DNA of 64,000 nucleotides, from the NCBI GenBank assembly GCA_036186865.1, contig AP025062.1:8140191-8204190 (forward strand), in the 5' to 3' direction. Shown piece after piece: positions 48,850-58,264 of this stretch. The notes below the pieces were generated by a model. The model saw only the letters and a program-made list of their open reading frames with translations, was not told the origin of the DNA and did not search any database. This DNA comes from Eustoma russellianum (Eukaryota; Streptophyta; Magnoliopsida; Gentianales; Gentianaceae). Position 1 is the first letter of the stretch; each line of letters opens with the position of its first letter. Position numbers and translations under genes: made by a program.

Positions 48850-51581
48850 CTCTCCCTGATCAGCTCCTCTGAGGTCAATACCTTCTTGAAATTGATCAAG
48901 GAGCCTTTCGAATATAGCTTATGCTTCAGGGTTATGAAGTGCAGCAAGCTCAGGATGAACTTCAACTAAGCCTGGATAAAACTTCCGGCAAGCGTCAATT
49001 GCACAAGTCTGTCCCATGGCTAAAACTGCAGCTTGCATCCTCATCACATTCTCTTTAAAATACTCAGATTTCCTGAACTCAGCTACTGCGGACGTCTTGA
49101 TTTCTTCGGTTCGGGATTCGAATTAAGAGATGAGCTCAGTTTTGCTTCTCTTCTCTACCTCGAGTTGATGAGTCAGGACATCCTTGATCTGCTTCTCTGC
49201 TGCAAGCTGCTGGACCAGATCTTCTTTTATCTTCTGATCTACTTCAGTCTGGCTTCTCAGCTGGGACATTTCTTGTTTAGCAGTGTGGAGTTCCTCTTGA
49301 GAGGACACCAACTCAGCCTTGGTTTTGGCACATCCCAGCTCTAAGTCAGAGAGTGTTTTCTTCAGTTCATCCACCTACGAATTAACTGCGGCCAGCTGAG
49401 CGTCGAACTCCTCTTTTCCTTTCTTCAGATTGGAATTTTCAGACTTCAGGGAGTCCAACTCCGATTGTGTTAAGTCTATTGTTGACCTCAACGACTTCAG
49501 CTCAGCCTCCATTTCATCCAGTTTAGAACCATTGGGCTTTTCTGATTCAGCAAATGTATCATTGGCCCTCTTCAGCCTAGCATTATCCTCCGAAATTTTT
49601 ACCACCAACCTGCGCAGCTCTTCAGCTCTGTGCAGTATATCGCATTCTTGAGCGTGATACTACAACAATCATTATTATCAGTTTATCATCCAAATAATAA
49701 GTGGAAAAGGACTATGAAGCTCAAATGTATGAAACAAAAGAACTTACCAAGGACATGTTCGTGTAAAAGGTGTCAAAAGCAGTATCCAAGTCCTGGCAAG
49801 CAAAAAGGTCCCCATCCACAGGCAGAACAGGTAAATCTGCTAATTTCCTCGCCACACCAAGGTGACCAGCAGAATCTGTGATCCCAAACACCAAATTTTT
49901 CCATCTTCGACGGAACTGATGTGAAGGATCCCCCTTATAGGGCATTTTCCCAAAAGGATTACGGGGGGAGGCCTCTCCTGAAGTAACCTCCACTCCCCCG
50001 GTAGGGACATCCTTAAGATCCCGGATGAGCACCCCTCTTGAGGGAGAGATTGGGACTGATGAAGTTCGTATGGTACGTGGCGCTACAGGGGATGAGTCAT
50101 TAGCCTGAGTAGCCGTGGTTAAATCAGGAATAGGTGCTTGAGGAGTGGGGACATCTTTGGTTGGTTCTGTTGATGGAATCCCTTTGGCCTGAGGAGCCTT
50201 GATGATGACCTTTGAGCTGGGGGTAGTCTTCTTAGTGTTTCCCCCAGCCTTTGTCCCAGATTTGGGAGGTAGGGCTAGAACCCCAGAAGCTTTCTTCCTT
50301 GAAGATTGAGTTTCATGTGGAAGGAACTTGTGAGAAGAAGCGGAGGTGTCAGCAGAAGTTTTGTCTGTAGTGAAAGAACTTGATTTAGAAGCAGAAAAAT
50401 CAAATGAGCTAAATAACAGCAACCACGAAGAAAATGTTTTTCCCTTACCTTGTTTTAGGGAAGAAACAACGGAGGGGCAGGCAAAGCCTTAAAAGAAGGC
50501 TGATCAGAGGAAGAAGTTGATTCGTCTCCTCTCTTCCTCTTCTTAGGATCCGATTTCTTGGGACTCTCAGATACCATGGTTCCTGAAAAACGCAGACAAC
50601 AAATTATTCAGAAAATGTCCATAACAACAAAAACAGTCGGTACGCGAACAAAACTGTAAGCATACCCAAGATTAAGGCCAAGGCTAAGGAACCCAGAGTT
50701 TCGTATTGATGAAGGGACCCCATGTGGTATGGATCAGCCGCCCTCACGACTGACCTGTTTACCCTTTTCCAGTCTACGGCCTGAGGAAGACGCAACAGCT
50801 TATTGGCTTCCTTGCAAAACTTCTCGCTTGGCCTCTTATTATTCGCTGGGCCAGATCTCCATAGGGTTCTCTCAGGTAACCCTGTGGCCTTAATAAAAAA
50901 GAACCTCCCTTTCCAGTTCTTGACAGAGGAAGGGATGTTTATGGCATGGTTTATTACCTTATTAGGATGTCTCCTGCTAAAGTAATACCAGCTCTCTTTG
51001 TGCTTACACACGAACAACCCCCTAAAAACATTTAAATCAAAATCGACCTCGGCTGCTCTCAAGTAGAGTAAATAGCTAGCAATGAATTTCAGTCCGTTAG
51101 ACATGATCTGTGGAAGTCTGAGTTAGAAAAAGTCAAGAATTTCAAAAAGGGGGCTGGGAACAGGGAGGTCGAACCCTGTCCTGAAGTATTCATCGTAAAC
51201 TGCCTCATACCCAACAGGTGGGTCGTACGCAGATTGATGAGGAAGAGGCAGAATTGGGGAAAATATGTCTATGTCCACGTTAAATTCGTTGCAGAGAAGA
51301 GGGATGTCTTCAATAGTTAAAGTGCAGGGTGAAGATTGCACCCGGGGTGAAGGAGAGCCCCTGTCAAGGGATGGTAGGGGTATTAGGGCAGAGGATAAGG
51401 AGCCCACTGAAGAAGGTCCGCCAGTAAGGCGTAACCTCCGTAAAGGACGGTTATCCCTGTCAGAGTCAGATATCTCATGGGAGGATTGAACCTCATGGTC
51501 ATCCTCCGCGTCCTCTGGATAAGAAGGAGTGTATTTGTTCTGGGAGTCTGAAGAAGACGGGGTGGTAACAACAGAAGCCAT
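48850..51581 (-). pseudogene. Antisense additional ORF of the Tat element, multi-exon
   Basis: The minus-strand ATG is at 51579-51581. Exon 1 runs to 50666 (acidic N-terminus, then PLLCNEFNVDIDIF, ESWYYFSRRHPNKVI, GRFFFIKA and WKRVNRSV), with one TAA near 51125 (Gln codon in the other copy). Apparent intron 50665-50583 (GTATGC...TTTTTCAG). Exon 2 50582-50452 has a nuclear-signal-like PKKRKRG. Apparent intron 50451-about 50366 (GTAAGG...CACTACAG). Exon 3 runs to about 49744 (DKTSADTSASSHK...FDTFYTNMSL), with donor GTAAGT. Exon 4 from about 49668 is a long heptad-rich coiled coil with one stop near 49375. Antisense ORFs of this kind, lying between pol and the 3' LTR, are known in Tat elements. 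Their role is unknown. Confidence 0.75.
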
Positions 51582-52976
51582 GAGCAGACTGGAGCTTACA
51601 GAAAAATGAAGAGTCGAACTGAAAGGAAGAAGTTTCAGAGAAGAAGAAGTAGTTCAGCAAAACAGCAGAATAACCGGTTAAGCGAAATAAGGAAAGAAGA
51701 AAAATTGAAGTAGAAAAATCGTTGCTATTTATTAGTGAAGAAAAACAAGAAGCCACAGCTTTTCATTTGAAATACGAAGAGACGGGAGTTCACGAATTTC
51801 CCTCTCTTGGGGATGGAACCACCGGAAAAGTAATAATGAGGTGTCAGAATTGGCGCTCGCCTTGAAAACGAAAATTACCGCGGTTAATAAAGGATGGACA
51901 CGCCATGGGTCTATTAAAGCAAAGATTTGTCCGCCTTCGCAATTCAGATCAGCCACACAAAATCTGGGGGCAAATGATAAACCATAACCGGATCGTCAGT
52001 TAGTCAACAACAGTCAACGGTTTAAACCTAATAGCCCAGTATACAAAGTACTGCAGTTCAGCGTTTTAGTGCTTAAGAATGACTGTCCGGCCTCAGCAGC
52101 ACCTCAGTAAGGCAACACGACACCCTTATAATATCGAAGAATCTATCAAGGTTTGCACCTCGGCATCAACTTCAGTATATGTTCAAATGCTGCACTTCGG
52201 ACTACTTCATTTAGACAATGCTTAGTCATGCATTTTGGTAAGGCCAAGTCACGCACCTCGGCAAGGTTCAGCTGTGTATCACAGCAGGTCGTGCACTTCA
52301 GCAGAAGACAACTGTGTACCACAGCAAAATGAACCCATTACGATAATACTTCGTGGGACCCTCAAACGGAGATACTTCTCAAATATATCGACTACAGCTG
52401 TTTTGTCTTTCTGAACACGCCAAGGTCACAACAGCCGGTCTATCAGTTACATCAACCAGGCCGGCCTATTGATCACTTCAGTCGACCTATTGATCACATT
52501 AGTCGACCTATTGATCACATCAGCAGACCTATTATGCCTTAGGCTTTCTGTCCCAAGCAAACGTTCTATCCACAATCCACTATCTACTATCAGAAGTTAA
52601 AGGCGGGAAAAGGTCTATAAAGGCAAGCCAACCAAGGCAAAGAAGGGGATCCGAATCTGGATTTCAAAACATCCATACTCTAGAGCAAGTTCATACACCC
52701 TGCACCTCGGCAAATACTGTGAGAAATTCCTAACTCACCTTTTACATTATAATCTCAGTGAGATATGGCCCAAACTGACTTGAGCGTCGGAGGGTTCTTC
52801 CCGGGGTCAACCCCCCGGGACCAACCCCCCGGGACCTCTAACCTGTGCTACTTTGTGCATGATATTTGGCGCTATTCCAGCTATACATTTTCAATTCCAG
52901 TTGACAAATTCTTTACGTCAACTGACGGAGCTGAATCGAGGTCATCTAGACCCTTGGTGAAGATCCGGCTTCATCA
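50370..52976 (+). repeat. Right long direct repeat (3' LTR, at least its 3' part)
   Basis: It matches 40377-42971 from TGAAAGAAC to TTCATCA. It carries a small extra duplication of the CCGGGACCAACCCCC type near 52805-52830 that the left copy lacks. Its left edge falls inside an intron of the antisense ORF and is not preceded by a polypurine tract, so the true LTR start is uncertain. Confidence 0.85.
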
Positions 52977-53137
52977 AATACCAATTGAGCTACGTCATGA
53001 GAACGTAATGGACACGTTTTTTATATATATGAACAAAATCTTGTCGAGATGTATATAGATCTTTAATATAATCATAAAAAAAAACGTTTTTGTGAACTAT
53101 AAACTTAAAAGACTCCACCAAACTAATAGTCATAGCA

Positions 53138-53322
53138 GGGATTAGATCTCCTCACCGCGCGGTGAGTCACCGCACGGCCCAGGACGCGACATGTGGCAGC
53201 AGTAGGGGGTGGTGAGGCTGGATGAGGGTTACTCTCACCCAGCCTCACCATTCCCCCTTTTTGCCATGTGTAGCGCGGTCACGTACGCGGTGAAGGAGGG
53301 AGCGGTGAGGAGATCATATCCC
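53138..53322. mobile_element. Mutator-like MITE with 9-bp target duplication
   Basis: The terminal inverted repeats GGGATTAGATCTCCTCACCG and (inverted) GGGATATGATCTCCTCACCG bound 185 bp. GTCATAGCA occurs on both sides (53129-53137 and 53323-53331). A 9-bp duplication is typical of the Mutator superfamily. The inside is a long imperfect hairpin with no coding capacity. Confidence 0.85.
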
Positions 53323-53331
53323 GTCATAGCA

Positions 53332-53537
53332 AGGCACGACATGAAGAAATTGCTTGTGAAAAAAGGGCCCTCGAAAATAATGATTATTTTTTAATGACTT
53401 TGCCCCCAACAAAGTGGGCTGTTACACATTTACACATGCGATTCCTCAATGATGACATGTTGTTTTGCTTAAAAGTTGAAGTTCTTACCAGCTAATCAGA
53501 AATTATGTGGACACATAACTTAATTTAAAAGACCGTT
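53332..53537. other. Short intergenic DNA, nothing recognised
   Basis: AT-rich DNA between the MITE and the SINE. No coding or structured feature is supported. Confidence 0.5.
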
Positions 53538-53545
53538 GGATTCTT

Positions 53546-53794
53546 TGATGAGGGAGTGGGTGGGTTCTCCCCCCACCCATACCAGAGGCCCCTTAGCCAG
53601 GTGGGATGTAAATCGAGAGATGTGCTCCACCGACAGCCCTGCAAAGGGAGAGGACACTCGAGACTCAGCCAGCCCAGAGGCAACCCTTGTAATATTTCAA
53701 CAAGGATTGTCTCCACACGGACTCGAACTCGGGACGTCGGGGTTCTAGCCCTAATTACCTTTGTCACTTACCACTGGACTATGCCCCTGGGGGC
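53546..53794 (-). mobile_element. Complete tRNA-derived SINE with TSD
   Basis: On the minus strand it starts CCCCCAGGGGCATAG. It has a polymerase III box A (TAGTCCAGTGG, 53781-53771) and box B (AGTTCGAGTCC, 53729-53719), spaced as in a tRNA gene. A roughly 170-bp unrelated body ends CCCTCATCAAA. GGATTCTT flanks both sides (53538-53545 and 53795-53802). The body recurs at 1-82, proving a repeat family. It is unlike the Au-type copies elsewhere in the window. Confidence 0.85.
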
Positions 53795-53802
53795 GGATTC
53801 TT

Positions 53803-54674
53803 GATTTACATCTTTCGCAATGTTTATTGAGAGTGAGACGGTAAAACCTCCGCATGAGTAATTTCACCTTCACCCCCAGAAATTATGTGGACATTGCAGC
53901 AGACATACTTTTTCTTTGAGGACAACCGCACGAGAGAAACTTTAATTTAAAATAACAAAATACATAAGTTCAAAATTTAAATTGCTTCCTTGATTTAGTG
54001 TTGCATGTCCTTATTTTCAAAGCCCATGTAACCAATAGACGTTTATTTTATGGATTCAGCTAATAAAATAATACGACTATACGATAGTAAAAACATAGAT
54101 AGGAATTATGCAAGTTGAGAAACCCCATTTAGTGTCTTTTTTTTAAGGGTAAATATGGATACAAAAAAAATTGAATACTAATAAATTACAGACATAAAAG
54201 ATAGAGGATTGTACAGGTAGAGTCTCTTACTTTAAGATATGTCTTAGCAAACTTACAAATTAGCAAAAAGGAAAAAGGAAAAAGAAAGAAATCAATAAGT
54301 GAAATGAACACATAGATAACATAGTTCCATTACATGGACCTATCTATGTAGAAGAAAAAATATATTTATCCTTTTTTAAAAAATAATAATAAGAAATAAG
54401 AGAGATGCAAAAAGCTAGTTGACTATACATATTATATAGAACCCAAATTAAAAATAGTTCAATGGAACCATACAATGAAGAGGGGTAGGTGAGAGGTTAT
54501 CATCCTTGCATCTTCCAATAGATCAGTTGGGTTTCGAGTTTGCGTTTATTGACGATCGTCTTCTAATACTACAACTATTACTACAAATCTAAATAAAAAT
54601 ATCCTTTCGAGATTATGTATCTAAACTTTTGGATCATACCATTAGTTCAAATCGTCAAGTAAAATTTTATATTA
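53803..54674. other. AT-rich intergenic DNA, no gene seen
   Basis: No coding frame, RNA gene or paired repeats were recognised in this stretch. Confidence 0.5.
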
Positions 54675-54679
54675 AGTAA

Positions 54680-55497
54680 TGTTGGAAAATTACTTAAAGG
54701 TACTTTAAATCTAGTGATCCAATTTTGTATATGTTATGTGACCTATTGATAGGAGATTGGATGAAGTTTGGAGTGTTTTATGAACAATGGAATGAAATGG
54801 GGGCGTTCCAAACACTTTAAGCGCTTAATGTAGGCGTTCGAAGTGTTCTGAAATACTCCAGAACACTTGAAGCGCCTAATGTAAGCGTTCGAAGTGTTCG
54901 GGAACACTTCCAGAACACTTCGAACGCCTTATATAGGCGTTCAATGTCACATGAAGCGCCTCATGTCGTTTTGTACAGTCGTTCGATGTCATATGAAGCG
55001 CCTGATGTCGTTTTGTACAGTCGTTCGAAGTGACATGAGGCGCCTAATGTGCCCCGACTGTTCATAAAAGATGCAACTCTTGCACCAAATGATATCTCAT
55101 TTCATATTGAACTTCCATAACCGGTCCAAGGAGGAAAAATCTGCAGAAAAAGGGTCTTTTGAACTTGTAATTTGTGAACTCAAAGCCTATAAATAGTAGG
55201 CTTTGCTATCTTCAAAATATACATGAAAAACACTTGATAAACTCTTGAATTCTTGTGAAAAATTCTACAGCATTCTTCTTCTACCTTTCACTATCATTCT
55301 CTTCTACTAAACAAGTTCAATACTTTCTCTCTAAGAGCAATAAAAAGGAAGTAAGCCGTTATATCTTAGGAAACATTTGCTAGAAGTATACATTGCTCTT
55401 CGGTATAGGCAAAATTGCTTTATGGACAGTGACAATCCGTCACGTCTCGGCTGTTCTATAATTTTGTGTTGCCAATATTCTTTGCATTTTTCCAACA
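54680..55497 (+). mobile_element. Ty1/copia-type solo LTR
   Basis: The ends are TGTTGGAAAA and TTTTCCAACA, and AGTAA is duplicated on both sides (54675-54679, 55498-55502). It holds a TATA box (TATAAATAG, near 55188) and AATAAA (near 55339), fixing the plus orientation. No internal region follows. Upstream of the TATA box are several hairpin-forming units (see 54832-55060). Confidence 0.85.
54800..55062. repeat. Run of related hairpin units upstream of LTR TATA box
   Basis: Hairpin 1: AGGCGTTCGAAGTGTTCTG (54832-54850) pairs with CAGAACACTTGAAGCGCCT (54859-54877). Hairpin 2: AAGCGTTCGAAGTGTTC (54883-54899) pairs with GAACACTTCGAACGCCTT (54913-54930). Further units with CGTTCGATGTCATATGAAGCG and TGTCGTTTTGTACAG spacers follow to 55060. 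Confidence 0.85.
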
Positions 55498-55639
55498 AGT
55501 AATAACAAGTTAGTTATGTACATATCCAAGTGAAAGTACAGCTTCTTTTCCCCTTCATTTGCAAGAAAAATAATTTCATTTGAAAGGAAAAAAGTGAAAC
55601 CATAAAAACTAATCTTACCATTTCTTAACTTTGATTTAT

Positions 55640-55820
55640 AAAAAAAGGCGTTTCCGATCCATTAGACTCCTGCATTTGTGTAGGATTCGGATAGGGGCTG
55701 AACCGCTTTGCAATGTGATGTACACAGTCTTAATCTATACTTTGTGCAATATGCTGTATCTGTGGCTCAAAATCGTGCTCTCAAAATCACAAAGCAACAA
55801 CCTTATCAATTACTTCAAGA
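55640..55820 (-). mobile_element. Au-like tRNA-derived SINE
   Basis: On the minus strand: head GATAAGGTTGTTGCTTTGTG, box B-like GATTTTGAGCCACAG (decayed), then a body with CTGTGTACATCACATTGC and the end GGAGTCTAATGGATCGG. It is the fullest-length member of the six Au-like copies here. Confidence 0.7.
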
Positions 55821-56440
55821 CGCTTTTCTTCTTAACTATGATTTATAATAAGAGTTATTATATATTTTTTCATATTAGGCCCATTGTTATTTGTTCCAAT
55901 AGCTATTCCAGGTGCACGACTAGGATACAATCATGAGCATTGTCTGATGCAATAAAAATATATAACAGTGAATTAATTACTGTTTGTATTGTTTATTGTT
56001 ATTTTATTTTCCTTAAACTTTTTTCACACGCACATGTGTTAGAGAAATGAGATTATTAAAACCATGGGGTTTTTCAAGAAATACAATAATTATTGCCATT
56101 AAACCAATTCCAGTCTTGATTATAATATATTTAATATAACATCCTTATAACAATTACACCACATCTCTAATACATAATCTAGTTGGTAATCGGATTGTGA
56201 TTTGGTTTAACAATTACACCACAAAACCTCACCATTGTTTGTGTCTATGCACATTGAGTTTTTAACATGCCAGAAGTGACATTATGATGCTGAGACTTGT
56301 GTGTGAGAATAACTTGACAGGGCACGGTGCATAGTCCCCAACTTGAACGACAAATATATTCATTTCCTCACTCAATCATGTCTGCAAAACATCATACTCT
56401 CCATTTTCCCCCTTCCCTTCCCCGGTCCCATTTCTACGTC
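55821..56440. other. AT-rich intergenic DNA, no gene seen
   Basis: Only a short repeated AACAATTACACCACA (near 56150 and 56208) was noticed. No gene is supported. Confidence 0.5.
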
Positions 56441-56445
56441 GATTA

Positions 56446-56688
56446 TGTTGTCAAGGCAGTGATTGATTCTTTTACCATAAATACGGCAGGATTAGATATT
56501 TGGTTGATATGATTAGATAATCTGTAATTAAGGGTGATTGATTTGTCATTAAGTGTGATTGATATCTTTCCTTAGATAGGCATGTAATTAGTCCTATAAG
56601 ATACATTGTATACACTGCTGAAAACACATAGAAAAATATACTGGAAAAGTTTTTTCCTAAACTGCGCTTTTTTCCTTCTTTCTTCACA
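56446..56688 (+). repeat. 5' LTR of young Ty1/copia element
   Basis: The ends are TGTTGTCAAGG...TTCTTTCTTCACA and the length is 243 bp. It differs from the 3' LTR (61801-62043) at one base that I can see (T against A near 56642). The target duplication GATTA lies at 56441-56445 and 62044-62048. Near-identity points to recent insertion. Confidence 0.95.
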
Positions 56689-56700
56689 TGGTATCAGAGC
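56689..56700 (+). other. Primer binding site (initiator tRNA-Met type)
   Basis: TGGTATCAGAGC follows the 5' LTR with no gap, the standard copia primer site. Confidence 0.95.
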
Positions 56701-56977
56701 AGGATTGTTGAACCTGACTCTGCCAAATTGAAGAAGGAATTGTTTGGCTCAGAGAAATCTCTCATCACAGCCGTTACCCTTTCTCTGACCAAGTATTCTA
56801 CCTATTGATTTGTGCAACCAAGGCTCAGATCAGTATCCTCATTGCCTACCAAAATCGTATCCATTCTTTCCGTATACCCGAATTAATCAAGGCTCAGATT
56901 TAACATCCTCATCGCCTTTGAATCCTTTCTCTCAGACCAAGTCCAGTATTGTTCCTGAAAAAAAAACCACAGACAAG

Positions 56978-58264
56978 ATGTCACAAACACCAGAAAGCTC
57001 AACAAAACCAGAAAGTCCAGAACCAAAAATAAACGTCCCTGCAACCTTTGATATCAACGAACAGTTTGCAAGGTTTCTCCAACAAAGCCTAAATATCCAG
57101 CCTACCGTATCCCCAGTTCCATCCACCAATCTTACCTTAAAGGTTAAACTCACCAGCACAAACTATCCTCTGTGGTGTAGGCTTATGAGGATAGCCCTTG
57201 GAGGCAGGGGGAGGAGCGCCCATATCACAGGGGTTCCTCCACCCCCCCTACCTACTGACCCTGCATACACAACATGGGAACAAAATGATCAACTGGTATT
57301 CACCTGGTTGATAGATAATATTGATGACAGTCTCGTAAATAATGTATCAAGATACTCAACCGCAAAAGCACTGTGGGATGGACTAGTGGTTACATATGGA
57401 TCAGGAAAAGACCCACTTCAGATTTTCGACTTGCACAAACAATGTTACACGATTAAGCAGGGAACCCGACCTCTTGAAACCTTATGGGATCAGTTTCAAG
57501 GCCTGTGGATGACAATAGATTCCATGGATCCAAACCTCATGGAATCTCCGAAGGACATTGCAACATACACACAAAAAATTCAAGAACAGAGATTATACCA
57601 ACTCCTTCTAGCAGTGGATGACCGTTTTTCAGACTCCAAAAAGGAGATTTTAAAACGGGAGCCAAGACCAACAGTGGAAATGGCCTATAATGAACTACGA
57701 CGCTCAAGCATCCAGGACGGAGTCCTGGCCATAAACCCTTCAGAACACAGTTCATCCTCAGGGATTGGCCTTGGACTGAAGATCCAAGGCAAACAAGACG
57801 GACGAGGGGCAGGACGAGGGACAGAAGCTCCACCACCGCGCTCAAATCAATCATCACGGCGGGGGGTGGAGGATAAGGCCAACTTGGAGTGTAGCCACTG
57901 TAAGCGAAAGGGGCATACAAAAGATAAGTGCTTTAAGATTCATGGCTACCCCGAATGGTGGGGAGAATTTTCAAAAAGGGGGAAGGCTGCAGTGGCTCAG
58001 ACCACTGAAAGTGTCAATGGAAACCAGGAGCACGAAGGAGGCACCCAGAACCAGAGAAAACCCCTAGAGCAGGCTGGAGCTGCAATGGCGTCAACGAGGC
58101 ATGAGGGAGAAGAAGATGCCGCCGCTGGAGGTAATGGGGTTAGGGTTTACCCTAACCCCAAAATGTCTTTATATACCCATTATAATCCTCATATTACTGA
58201 TTTACCCCTGCAGTTAATAAGAATATTATCTCTGGTTCTTCATGTTTTGCAGATAACAGTTTGA
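56978..58264 (+). CDS. Copia Gag (unspliced reading)
   Basis: The first ATG in the frame is 56978-56980 (MSQTPESSTKPE), giving 428 residues to TGA 58262-58264. The frame is open further upstream but without an ATG. Domains: copia-type gag (LTSTNYPLWCRLMRIALGG; then ALWDGLVVTYGSG), a Gly/Arg-rich linker, and a CCHC knuckle (CSHCKRKGHTKDKC) followed by IHGYPEWW. Gag assembles the particle and packages RNA. The last 44 codons come from the putative intron 58131-58252 and beyond. Compared with family members, pol should be fused in frame, and here it is in another frame unless the 122-nt segment is removed. Confidence 0.9.
   Translation: MSQTPESSTKPESPEPKINVPATFDINEQFARFLQQSLNIQPTVSPVPSTNLTLKVKLTSTNYPLWCRLMRIALGGRGRSAHITGVPPPPLPTDPAYTTWEQNDQLVFTWLIDNIDDSLVNNVSRYSTAKALWDGLVVTYGSGKDPLQIFDLHKQCYTIKQGTRPLETLWDQFQGLWMTIDSMDPNLMESPKDIATYTQKIQEQRLYQLLLAVDDRFSDSKKEILKREPRPTVEMAYNELRRSSIQDGVLAINPSEHSSSSGIGLGLKIQGKQDGRGAGRGTEAPPPRSNQSSRRGVEDKANLECSHCKRKGHTKDKCFKIHGYPEWWGEFSKRGKAAVAQTTESVNGNQEHEGGTQNQRKPLEQAGAAMASTRHEGEEDAAAGGNGVRVYPNPKMSLYTHYNPHITDLPLQLIRILSLVLHVLQITV
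58131..58252 (+). other. Putative 122-nt intron at the gag-pol junction
   Basis: The donor is GAG/GTAATG and the acceptor CATGTTTTGCAG/AT. Removal joins GGA G to AT AAC AGT TTG, so gag continues in frame into pol with no stop. The joined length 56978-58130 plus 58253-61821 is 4722 nt, exactly 1574 codons. A perfect 11-bp hairpin, GGGGTTAGGGT (58136-58146) and ACCCTAACCCC (58149-58159), starts 5 nt after the donor. A second possible acceptor (CCCCTGCAG) is at about 58213. Splicing is inferred. Confidence 0.75.

Noticed and set aside
53719..53781. Possible functional tRNA gene
   Set aside because: Box A and box B are present, but the acceptor and anticodon stems do not fold as a tRNA, and a SINE body with TSD follows.
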